The position numbers and the translations under genes are program-made. Below, piece by piece: positions 1 to 6,033 of a DNA stretch of 10,169 nt. The number at the start of each line of letters is the position of its first letter. Positions within the stretch are counted from its first letter, which is position 1. The notes beneath the pieces are model-generated. The model was not told the DNA's origin. It searched no databases and saw nothing but the letters and a program-made list of their open reading frames with translations. Origin of the DNA: CAYYMD01 sp964480425 (GTDB lineage Bacteria > Planctomycetota > Phycisphaerae > SM23-33); the NCBI GenBank assembly GCA_964480425.1, contig CAYZPY010000091.1, positions 1 through 10,169 on the forward strand, read 5' to 3'.

Positions 1-1057
1 GCCACGGCACGCTACCGGACAGGTCAAGCGCCAGCACCGCCGCGGCGCCCGCGGCGGCGGATATCGCCGAGACCTCGATGAGTTTGCTGCGGGTGCGAAT
101 CTCGCGCAGCATGAAGACGGACAGGAAAGCCGCCGAGGCGGGAACCAGGACCATTATCAGTTCCTGGCGCAGCTGGAAAACGCACACCAGCGCCACAAGC
201 GCCGATGCCGCCAGCGCGAACCGCTGATCGTAGGCGATTGTCACGATAACGCCCACGAGCATTACCGGAAGCACGATGATGTGCGGATTCAACGACAGGA
301 ACTGCCCCAGCAACTTGTTCAATCCCACCACGCCTATCAGCAGCGCCACCAGGGAGAGGGTTCTTCGCGGCTGGGATACGATGTCGCGTCGATAGTAAAA
401 TATGTACGCGCCCGCCAGCGCCATAATCGCCAGCAGAACCATTGCCCGCCCGGCGATTTTCATGCGGTACCGCCAGGGGTGGCTGCCGCGCTGATGCTTG
501 ACGTACGCCTCGTGTTCCATTCTCAGCAGCTCCAACTCGATGGCGCCCAGACCGGTCTCTTCCTTCCCGGCGGCGATCTTCTTTCGGCTGCTGCGGACGA
601 TGACTTCCCCGGCATAGTGCACGTTATATTCCCGCTGCTGCAAAGTCGCCTGCTCGACGGCGGGCATGGTGGCGGGTTTCGTCGCTGCCGGTGTCCCCGA
701 CGCTTTAGCCGACACGCGCACCGGCGCGGTGGCGGGCATAGTGTCCGCCCGGGGCGATGCGGACTGCTCGCCGCCGACCTGTCGTCGTCGGGGCGCGGAA
801 ACCGGCGCCTCCAGCGGCACGCGGAAATCGACCCGCGCGTGGATGTCGTGAGGCACATACTGACCCTGGCGATACACCAGCGGCTCCATCGGCCAGACGT
901 CCATCAACACAAAGGCCGCATACAGCACGCCCGTCACGGCGATAATGCCCACGCCCCCCAGCAGGCGGAACCGACGCCAGTAGGTCTCTTCCCCCGCCGC
1001 CAGTCGCTTGCGAATCTCGAGGCGGCGCTGGGGCTGTCTCTTTCGAAAAGGCCACAT
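1..1057 (-). CDS. 7TMR-HD (PgpH/YqfF-type) membrane protein, 3' end cut by window edge
   Basis: The visible 352 residues are the N-terminal part of a polytopic membrane protein of the 7TMR-HD family; family members such as PgpH hydrolyse cyclic di-AMP with a C-terminal HD domain, which here lies beyond the left edge. Seen: a basic cytoplasmic N-terminus, a first membrane segment at about residues 32-52, an extracytoplasmic stretch at 57-197 that begins with the family-like pattern GQYVPHDIHARVDF, then hydrophobic helices from about residue 200 onward (for example LLAIMALAGAYIF, PHIIVLPVMLVGVIVTIAY and LVALVCVF) and an RTRSKL loop before the last visible helix. The extracytoplasmic part is short and contains an Ala/Pro/Thr-rich low-complexity linker at about 86-133. 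The start is the ATG at 1057-1055; no clear Shine-Dalgarno precedes it. The gene diverges from the methyltransferase. The family call rests on topology and motifs; HD catalysis and the c-di-AMP substrate are inferred. Confidence 0.72.
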   Translation of the reverse strand, partial: MWPFRKRQPQRRLEIRKRLAAGEETYWRRFRLLGGVGIIAVTGVLYAAFVLMDVWPMEPLVYRQGQYVPHDIHARVDFRVPLEAPVSAPRRRQVGGEQSASPRADTMPATAPVRVSAKASGTPAATKPATMPAVEQATLQQREYNVHYAGEVIVRSSRKKIAAGKEETGLGAIELELLRMEHEAYVKHQRGSHPWRYRMKIAGRAMVLLAIMALAGAYIFYYRRDIVSQPRRTLSLVALLIGVVGLNKLLGQFLSLNPHIIVLPVMLVGVIVTIAYDQRFALAASALVALVCVFQLRQELIMVLVPASAAFLSVFMLREIRTRSKLIEVSAISAAAGAAAVLALDLSGSVPW

Positions 1058-1079
1058 GTCAGCAGTAATTATCGAATTC

Positions 1080-1127
1080 CCGGGCGGGCAATATCAAAAT
1101 AATTTCCAATTTCCCGAACCCGCCCGG
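1080..1127. repeat. 9-bp perfect inverted repeat in the divergent intergenic region
   Basis: The arms CCGGGCGGG (1080-1088) and CCCGCCCGG (1119-1127) flank a 30-bp AT-rich spacer. They lie 23 bp upstream of the 7TMR-HD start codon, in the 210-bp gap (1058-1267) between that gene and the divergent methyltransferase. The layout would suit a regulator-binding site around a promoter, but no convincing -35/-10 pair could be assigned on either strand, so any role is speculative. The rest of the gap (1128-1267) shows nothing else recognisable. Confidence 0.4.
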
Positions 1128-1267
1128 CGTGTGTTATCATACATTATACGCCTGATTTACGCCTTAAAGGTTTCATCGGTCCGGTCCGGCAGCGACATTA
1201 CTTACTTCGCCGCGGGGCGGTAACGTGTTACTATGAACCCCAGCCGCATCCTTAAATCATCCAGCCC

Positions 1268-1957
1268 ATGACACGTACATCGGACATCATCGCCGAGGCC
1301 CTTCGTACGCACGGGCCCGTAAACGCCCTGAGGTACGCCGCGCATTTTGCGGCCGACTACGTCTACGACCGCTTGTGCGACTGGCGGCTGGGCATCAAGA
1401 CCGCGACGTACATCCCGCACACGCACCTGGGCTACGACGACCCGTCGTATCACATGCACCTGGCGTCGGGATACCGCGGATTCAGGAAGGTGATGAACTA
1501 CCTGGACGTGGAGCCCGGTCGGGACGTGTTCCTGGATTACGGCTCGGGCACCGGAAGGATGCTCATCATGGCGGGGATGATGCACGAGTTCGGCAAAATC
1601 ATCGGCGTGGAGTTGAATTCGCAGATGAGGCGCGTCGCGCGGAGGAACATCTCGCGCTTCAACGGCAAACTCAAGTGCGACAACATCGAGATAATCAATG
1701 CCAACGCCGCCGACTACCGCCTCCCCGACGAGGTTACGGTGGTCTACTTCTACAACCCGTTCAGCGGGCACGTGCTGGCCGGGGCGCTGGACAACATCGA
1801 GCGGTCGCTTCGCCGTCGCAGTCGAAAAATCACCGTCCTGTGCAAGAGCCCGGACAATTTTGAACGCGCCGCCCAAAAACGCCCCTGGCTGGACCGCATC
1901 GCTCAGTACGGCTGCTTCTCCACCTACCGCTACGTGGTCTACAAGGCCGAGTTGTAA
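1268..1957 (+). CDS. Class I SAM-dependent methyltransferase, substrate unknown
   Basis: This 229-residue protein has the Rossmann-fold signature of class I methyltransferases. Motif I, VFLDYGSGTGR, is at residues 87-97 and would bind the methionine part of SAM. An acidic residue follows strand 2 in IIGVELN (E115) and would bind the ribose hydroxyls. A motif-IV-like strand VVYFYNPF is at 158-165. An N-terminal helical region of about 80 residues contains an HTHLGYDDPSYHMH segment. There is no signal peptide, so it is probably cytoplasmic. The NPF motif resembles the NPPY-type motif of enzymes that methylate nitrogen, but this does not fix the substrate. The ATG at 1268 begins the first sensible reading; no strong Shine-Dalgarno is seen. 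It is a lone plus-strand gene, divergent from the 7TMR-HD gene and convergent with the TIM-barrel gene at 2215. Its frame stays open after the stop; see the separate entry. Confidence 0.8.
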   Translation: MTRTSDIIAEALRTHGPVNALRYAAHFAADYVYDRLCDWRLGIKTATYIPHTHLGYDDPSYHMHLASGYRGFRKVMNYLDVEPGRDVFLDYGSGTGRMLIMAGMMHEFGKIIGVELNSQMRRVARRNISRFNGKLKCDNIEIINANAADYRLPDEVTVVYFYNPFSGHVLAGALDNIERSLRRRSRKITVLCKSPDNFERAAQKRPWLDRIAQYGCFSTYRYVVYKAEL

Positions 1958-2158
1958 AATCGCGCGCGGCACGGGCGCCCGACCTTCCGGGTCCGGCACT
2001 CGCGTAGCGAGGCCCAAATATACGAGAGCCAGAAGCGCTTCGACGCATTCATGCAAAAGATACAGAGAATCAACGACGAAGCAGAGGCCGAAAGAGCAAA
2101 AAAGGCGCAAAAACAATGTAAACAAGAGTATTCCGCGCCTTCCGCTGACTTCGGATAA
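1958..2158 (+). other. In-frame open stretch after the methyltransferase stop (possible tail or remnant ORF)
   Basis: After the methyltransferase TAA (1955-1957) the same frame runs 66 codons to TAA at 2156-2158. The translation looks like real protein, with an Arg-rich start followed by charged helical sequence, for example EAQIYESQKRFDAFMQKI and INDEAEAERAKKAQKQ. The second half is clearly richer in A than the neighbouring genes. Possible readings are a former C-terminal tail cut off by a nonsense change, a readthrough product, a separate 35-residue ORF starting at ATG 2051 (no good Shine-Dalgarno), or a dispersed intergenic element that happens to be open. The DNA at its start also has short dyads (CTCGC-GTA-GCGAG at about 2000-2012). 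No function is assigned. Confidence 0.35.
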
Positions 2159-2186
2159 ATCGCTGCTGTCCGCATTGTGCGAACTG

Positions 2187-2204
2187 GGCGGCGAACTCGC
2201 CGCC
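2187..2204. terminator. GC-rich hairpin between convergent genes
   Basis: GGCGGCG-AACT-CGCCGCC forms a perfect 7-bp stem with a 4-nt loop, 10 bp from the stop codon of the minus-strand TIM-barrel gene and 230 bp after the methyltransferase stop. On the plus strand it is followed by a moderately T-rich stretch (GGGACCTTTATT); on the minus strand there is no T run. It could serve as a two-way transcription barrier between the convergent genes, but it is not a textbook intrinsic terminator. Confidence 0.4.
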
Positions 2205-2214
2205 GGGACCTTTA

Positions 2215-3132
2215 TTATCCCCCCACCACCCTGCCGTAGCATTCCAGGAGGTAGTCGCGGGATTTTCGAAGCGCATTTGCGGCCTTGTCGTGCCGCGGCG
2301 GATTGGCCATGAAAGGATTGACGTACCAGCGATAGTTCATCTCTCCCAGCGCCCTTACCCACGGGGTGAAGTCGGCCGGGCCGACGCCGGGCAACTGCTC
2401 GGTGTCCTTTCCGCGCTGCCAGGCGTAGAAGAAAAGCAACTGCCCCCCGGCCGTGCGGATCGCCTGGGGTATCGAGACCTTGTGCAGTTGAAGGTGGAAC
2501 GGCGCCAGCGCCAGGCCCAGTCGTGGATTCTTGTTGACGTCGACGAACGCTTTTATCGCGTCGAGGTTGTTGATCAGCCGGCGGCTGTGATTGCATATCG
2601 CAATGTAGGAATTGTTTTTCCCCGCCAGTTCCACGTCCTTCTTGAGCGATTCGACGAACCTTTTCATGCGGACGGTGAGATGTTTGGGTTTCGCCGGACC
2701 GGTGCTGTCGCGGACGATTATGCCGCCGCCCACCTCGCCCAGCAGTTCGGCATACTTGGCGTAGTCCTCGCCGTATATGCTGAAGGAGTACAGCCGGAGG
2801 TTGGTCTGGAGCAGCAACTCCTTGAGGCCTTGCGGGCCTAAACGCTCCTTTACCTGCCGGAGGTGCCTGCATCCGGTCCGCCCGGCCCAGATGTCCACGC
2901 CCTGGAAGTCCAGGTCGGATATCTTCCTGAAGGCGTCCTGGACCGACAGGTCCTTGAACATCAGCGTCGAGGCCGACAACTTCATCCCCCATTCGACCTT
3001 CTTTTTGTTGTCATTGGGCTCGTCGGCGGGTCGTTTTGGCGCATCGGCGCCCGCCGCCAGCGCCGCCGTGCCGCCAAGCGCCGCCGCCAGCGCCGCACGA
3101 CGGGTTATCCTGATGTCATTGTGCCCGCTCAT
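2215..3132 (-). CDS. Tat-exported xylose-isomerase-like TIM-barrel protein lacking metal ligands
   Basis: The 305-residue protein starts with a twin-arginine signal (RITRRAALAAALGG at 8-21, then an Ala-rich hydrophobic stretch to about residue 31), so it is probably exported folded. The mature part resembles the sugar phosphate isomerase/epimerase group (AP-endonuclease-2-like TIM barrel). Recognisable pieces are DLDFQGVDIW at 73-82, IAICNHS at 177-183, LGLALAPFH at 205-213, and the late loop QLPGVGPADFTPWVRALGEMNY at 246-267 (shown here only to locate it). Active members usually have Glu before the N-H of the middle strand, Asp before the following His, and a late Glu; here these positions read Cys180, Ala210 and Asn272. 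The protein may therefore be a binding or non-metal variant. The start is taken as ATG 3132 because GAGAGG lies 10 bp upstream; an upstream TTG at 3150 is less likely. It lies 134 bp after the phosphoribosyltransferase gene on the same strand. Confidence 0.78.
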   Translation of the reverse strand: MSGHNDIRITRRAALAAALGGTAALAAGADAPKRPADEPNDNKKKVEWGMKLSASTLMFKDLSVQDAFRKISDLDFQGVDIWAGRTGCRHLRQVKERLGPQGLKELLLQTNLRLYSFSIYGEDYAKYAELLGEVGGGIIVRDSTGPAKPKHLTVRMKRFVESLKKDVELAGKNNSYIAICNHSRRLINNLDAIKAFVDVNKNPRLGLALAPFHLQLHKVSIPQAIRTAGGQLLFFYAWQRGKDTEQLPGVGPADFTPWVRALGEMNYRWYVNPFMANPPRHDKAANALRKSRDYLLECYGRVVGG

Positions 3133-3266
3133 ATACCGATACCCTCTCAATATACAACCCCAAGTTTACAGCACGGCGGCGTGATTTGAAATAAACGGCT
3201 TTGTCTCGACGCCACGTCCCGCCCGGAAAAACTCCATTGCGGGAGAACCTGCACGCCCTGCCGGTT

Positions 3267-4010
3267 TTATCGCTCTGCTTCCTCTGTGTTCCCGGTGTTC
3301 TCCGTGGCTTGGCGATTCCGCCTGAAGTCGTCGAGTATCCTGGCGGCCTCGTCGGTTGTCACGTCGTGCCATTTCCGGTAGGCGTCGGCCACGGCGAAGG
3401 GCACGGCAAAGCGGACGTTTGCGCAGTAAAGCGTCTCGGCGGCGTCGGCCAGTGAATTGACTGCCCGGACGTGCCCGGTGGGCACGGCGATTATTATCCG
3501 CCGGGCGCCGGCGCCGGCGACGGCCTCTGCCGCCAGGCGCATGGTCCCGCCGGTGGCCAGTCCGTCGTCTACGAGCAAGGCCGTTCGGTCTGAAAGGTTC
3601 GCAATCTCCTTTCCACCGCCCAGACGCTTTATGCGCTCGTTCACCTTTGCGCGGGCCTGTTTGGTCTGCTCGATGAGTTGCCGCTCGCTCAGCGAGGCAG
3701 AGCCCGGCACGTGGTCGGACAGACGCGTTGTCCCGTCAAACGCCACCGCGCCGATTCCGACCTCGGTGCTCCAGGGTGGCGTGATTTTGCTGACGACGGC
3801 CACGTCCAGACCCAGGCCCAGTCGGCGGGCGATTTCGGCCCCGACGGGCACGCCGCCGGCGGGAACGGACAGGACCAGCGCATCGTCGGGCAGTTCGCCG
3901 GCGAGCATTTCCGCCACCGCCGCGCCCGCATCGCGCCGGTCGGCGAAGACTCCCGCCCTGTCACGCAGGTGCGGCAGTTCGCGCACGTTGTCTTTGAGCA
4001 TCGGGTTCAT
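3267..4010 (-). CDS. Phosphoribosyltransferase domain protein (COG1926 type)
   Basis: The protein has 247 residues and the PRTase fold. The PRPP-binding loop ALLVDDGLATGGT is at 144-156, preceded by FADRRDAGAAVAEML (22-36), LSVPAGGVPVGAEIA (47-61) and a VVSKI segment (72-76), all typical of the COG1926 group. Members of this group carry the type I PRTase motif, but their nucleobase or other substrate is mostly unknown, so a nucleotide salvage role is only possible. It is cytoplasmic, with no signal peptide. The start is ATG 4010, with AGGAG 4 bp upstream. The open frame continues upstream to 4139, but that part overlaps the dehydrogenase gene and looks non-coding. The last roughly 14 residues, rich in E, N, T and R, are encoded by a repeat-like sequence. 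It lies 82 bp after the dehydrogenase gene; co-transcription is possible. Confidence 0.85.
   Translation of the reverse strand: MNPMLKDNVRELPHLRDRAGVFADRRDAGAAVAEMLAGELPDDALVLSVPAGGVPVGAEIARRLGLGLDVAVVSKITPPWSTEVGIGAVAFDGTTRLSDHVPGSASLSERQLIEQTKQARAKVNERIKRLGGGKEIANLSDRTALLVDDGLATGGTMRLAAEAVAGAGARRIIIAVPTGHVRAVNSLADAAETLYCANVRFAVPFAVADAYRKWHDVTTDEAARILDDFRRNRQATENTGNTEEAER
3272..3308. repeat. Repeat-like element overlapping the 3' end of the phosphoribosyltransferase gene
   Basis: The stretch reads as short near-copies of a GTGTTC/CCGTGG word (CCTCTGTGTTC, then CGGTGTTC, then TCCGTGG). On the minus strand it gives the ACGGAGAACAC...GAACACAGAGG pattern of a dispersed intergenic repeat I recall from many environmental bacterial genomes. 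Here it supplies the last codons of the phosphoribosyltransferase gene (residues about 235-247, ATENTGNTEEAER). The identity of the repeat is from memory. Only one copy is in this window. Confidence 0.5.
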
Positions 4011-4092
4011 ATCGCTCCTGTTGAATTGTATGATTACCGGCTCGTGTTTACACCCCGGCGTCCGTATGTGCGGGCCGGTGCCGAGAGGGGCG

Positions 4093-5130
4093 CTACCGCC
4101 CGCCGACGCTGCTCCAGTCCAGGACGATCGACAGCGCATCGCATCGGCCGTTCAGAAGGTCGTCGTAATGCTGCCGGATTTTCCCGGGCGAGCCGACCCG
4201 GTAAAGCCCTCGGGTTTTGACGCGCCCCCGGGCAAGCCAGGTCAAAGCGCCGGTAAGATTCTCGAAGTTGCTGGAGGGTGCGAAATCCCGCTTCCTGCGG
4301 GAAATTTCCCACTCCCAGCCGCTGCGGACCGTCACGTAATCGAAGAAAATCCTCTTGAGCAGTTCGAAAACCGGCGTGTCGACGTGCTTGACCCACGGCA
4401 CGCCGACCAGGGCTACCTCACCTCCCTTTTTGACCACGCCGGCGGCGTCGAGCACCGCCTGCTCGTGTCCGGAACACTCCACTACCAGCATCACCTCGCC
4501 GACCATCTGCGGATCGTCGGCGGGCACAGATGCCAGAACCTTTGGGATTCCCACGTCACGCGCCAGTTTGCGGCGATGGGCGTTCGACTCGACGGCGATG
4601 ACATCATACCCGGCGGCCTGGAAGACCTGGGCGGCCATGTTCCCCACCATGCCAAGTCCGGTCACCAGGACTTTTCCGGGAGGGCGCGCGGTGGTGGTGG
4701 TCAGCGTGGTCCAGGAAACACCCATCATGCGGGCCACGGTGGCGTCCCGCGGGGGAAGGTTCCTCGGGAGGGGAATAATGCTGTCGCGGTTGAACCGCTG
4801 GCGCGACTGGTGCTTGCCCATTGCAAACACCACATCACCCGGCGCCACGTCGTCGACCCCTGTGCCGATGTTCTCTACGCGGAACACCGCCGAGTATCCG
4901 GGCCTACGGGGGAAGCCATCTGCGGCCAGGTAATCGTGGTGCAGTTCGGTCCCCGCCGAGATAAGCGTATAAAGGGTCCGCCCTTCTACCTCCTGCGGGC
5001 CCCACGGGACCGCAGGGGCGTCCTCGCAGAGCATTTCGGCCCGGCGATTGGCGGTAACGGCGACGAAATAATTTTTACCTGTCCGCCCGGCAGGCGGACT
5101 CGATTGCGGGCTTCTGGAAGGGTCGCTCAT
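4093..5130 (-). CDS. Zinc-independent medium-chain (MDR) dehydrogenase
   Basis: This 345-residue member of the alcohol dehydrogenase-like MDR superfamily has a GroES-like N-terminal half and a Rossmann half. The nucleotide-binding glycine motif is VLVTGLGMVG at 154-163, and strand 2 ends in VIAVESN with E181, which suggests NAD(H) rather than NADP(H). Zinc ligands are missing: the usual catalytic Cys is Ala59 in SAGTEL, the usual GHE is GYS at 78-80, and there is no four-Cys structural zinc loop. The SAGTE pattern also occurs in zinc-less MDR proteins such as the BchC-like group. The substrate is unknown; oxidation of a sugar or polyol is inferred from the neighbouring genes. The start is ATG 5130, with GGAGG 5 bp upstream; the ATG overlaps the TGA of the preceding isomerase gene as ATGA, implying translational coupling. 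The protein is cytoplasmic. Confidence 0.83.
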   Translation of the reverse strand: MSDPSRSPQSSPPAGRTGKNYFVAVTANRRAEMLCEDAPAVPWGPQEVEGRTLYTLISAGTELHHDYLAADGFPRRPGYSAVFRVENIGTGVDDVAPGDVVFAMGKHQSRQRFNRDSIIPLPRNLPPRDATVARMMGVSWTTLTTTTARPPGKVLVTGLGMVGNMAAQVFQAAGYDVIAVESNAHRRKLARDVGIPKVLASVPADDPQMVGEVMLVVECSGHEQAVLDAAGVVKKGGEVALVGVPWVKHVDTPVFELLKRIFFDYVTVRSGWEWEISRRKRDFAPSSNFENLTGALTWLARGRVKTRGLYRVGSPGKIRQHYDDLLNGRCDALSIVLDWSSVGGR

Positions 5131-5978
5131 TTTACCTCCCCGTGTCCGGCGCCTTGGAAGCGCAGACATTCCCGCTGGGCCACCCCGCGGATGTACGACG
5201 CCGCTTCGGCATACTGCTGCCTGGATTTAAGATGCTCGATCATAATGGGCACGTCCCGGTCCAGTTTGGCGATGCTGCGCAGATACGCCGGGTAATCCAG
5301 CCGACCCAGGCCGGGCACAACCTCCTCCAGGTGCGTGGTTAATTCATTACGCAGCAGGATGTCCTTTGCGTGGCAACTTCGGATGTGCGGGCCGAGTTTC
5401 GCCACGAATTCCTCGATAACGGCCCCCGTATTGAAATACCGCTGCGGGCTGCATATCAGGTTGACCGGATCGAAGTGCACGGCGAACTGCGGGCGGTCGA
5501 TCGCCTTTATGAGGCGCAGGTACGCATCGGCCGAGTCCGGATACATCCAGGGCATGGTTTCCAGCGTATAGAAAGTGCGGGCGGGTTCGACCTCGTCTAT
5601 AATCTCCCGCACGTACCCGACTATCATCTCGAACGTCTCGCCGGTGAGGTTGTCGGGGTGCGGACCGGACCAGTGCTCGCTGCGCGAGCCGGAAACATTC
5701 ACGCAGCAGCGGGCGCCCAGTTGCTCTGCCAGCGCCAGGGCCTTTTTGCACTTCTCCAGGGCGCCTTTGGCGTGTTCGGCGTCGCAACTGATGGGGCTGG
5801 ACCAAGCCCCCACCTCCGCCAGGACGATGTCGGCCTCGGCGGCGGCGGCGGCGTAGTCGTCGATATTTCCCGCCCGTGCAAAATTCACAAACGCCGCCGA
5901 CCATCCCAGTTCCCTGTGGGCCGACACCCACCGGGCGGGATCCTCGAAGTTCTCAAATACGGGTCCGCCGAGTCTCAC
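5127..5978 (-). CDS. Sugar phosphate isomerase/epimerase-like TIM-barrel protein
   Basis: This 283-residue cytoplasmic protein belongs to the xylose isomerase-like/AP-endonuclease-2-like TIM-barrel group. Likely metal-site residues are present in order: TLE (E140), HFD (H168 and D170), SCHAKD (H203, D206) and MIEHL (E249). The loop EEVVPGLGRLDYPAYL before the last strands is typical of active sugar isomerases and epimerases. The exact sugar cannot be told. The start is GTG 5978, with AAAGGAA 7 bp upstream; no in-frame ATG offers a better beginning. The gene lies 55 bp after the beta-helix gene and overlaps the dehydrogenase gene by 4 bp (ATGA), so the three form an operon-like unit. Unlike the Tat-exported TIM-barrel protein encoded at 2215-3132, it has no signal peptide and keeps the metal ligands. 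Confidence 0.85.
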   Translation of the reverse strand: MRLGGPVFENFEDPARWVSAHRELGWSAAFVNFARAGNIDDYAAAAAEADIVLAEVGAWSSPISCDAEHAKGALEKCKKALALAEQLGARCCVNVSGSRSEHWSGPHPDNLTGETFEMIVGYVREIIDEVEPARTFYTLETMPWMYPDSADAYLRLIKAIDRPQFAVHFDPVNLICSPQRYFNTGAVIEEFVAKLGPHIRSCHAKDILLRNELTTHLEEVVPGLGRLDYPAYLRSIAKLDRDVPIMIEHLKSRQQYAEAASYIRGVAQRECLRFQGAGHGEVK

Positions 5979-6033
5979 TTTCGTGTTCCTTTTGTTTCAG
6001 ATTGCCCGCCAGGACATCGTAATTAAATCGCGA

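Noticed and set aside
281..1102. 273-codon plus-strand open frame at the left end
   Set aside because: It is antisense to the 7TMR-HD gene, whose transmembrane pattern is unmistakable, and its translation is Arg/Gln/His-rich with no domain.
1202..2992. 596-codon minus-strand open frame
   Set aside because: It crosses the methyltransferase in antisense and the TIM-barrel gene in another frame, both well supported. Its composition is that of a GC-rich shadow frame.
3166..3237. Possible 23-residue minus-strand peptide between the phosphoribosyltransferase and TIM-barrel genes
   Set aside because: It has no Shine-Dalgarno and no recognisable feature; at this length it is expected by chance.
4011..4139. 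Longer N-terminus for the phosphoribosyltransferase, starting at 4139
   Set aside because: The extra 43 residues overlap the dehydrogenase gene, are unlike the family, and are bypassed by an ATG at 4010 with AGGAG just upstream.
3457..5295. 612-codon plus-strand open frame
   Set aside because: It lies antisense to the phosphoribosyltransferase, dehydrogenase and part of the isomerase gene, all of which have recognisable motifs. Its translation is Arg/Pro/Ala-rich without any family pattern, as expected for an antisense frame in GC-rich DNA.
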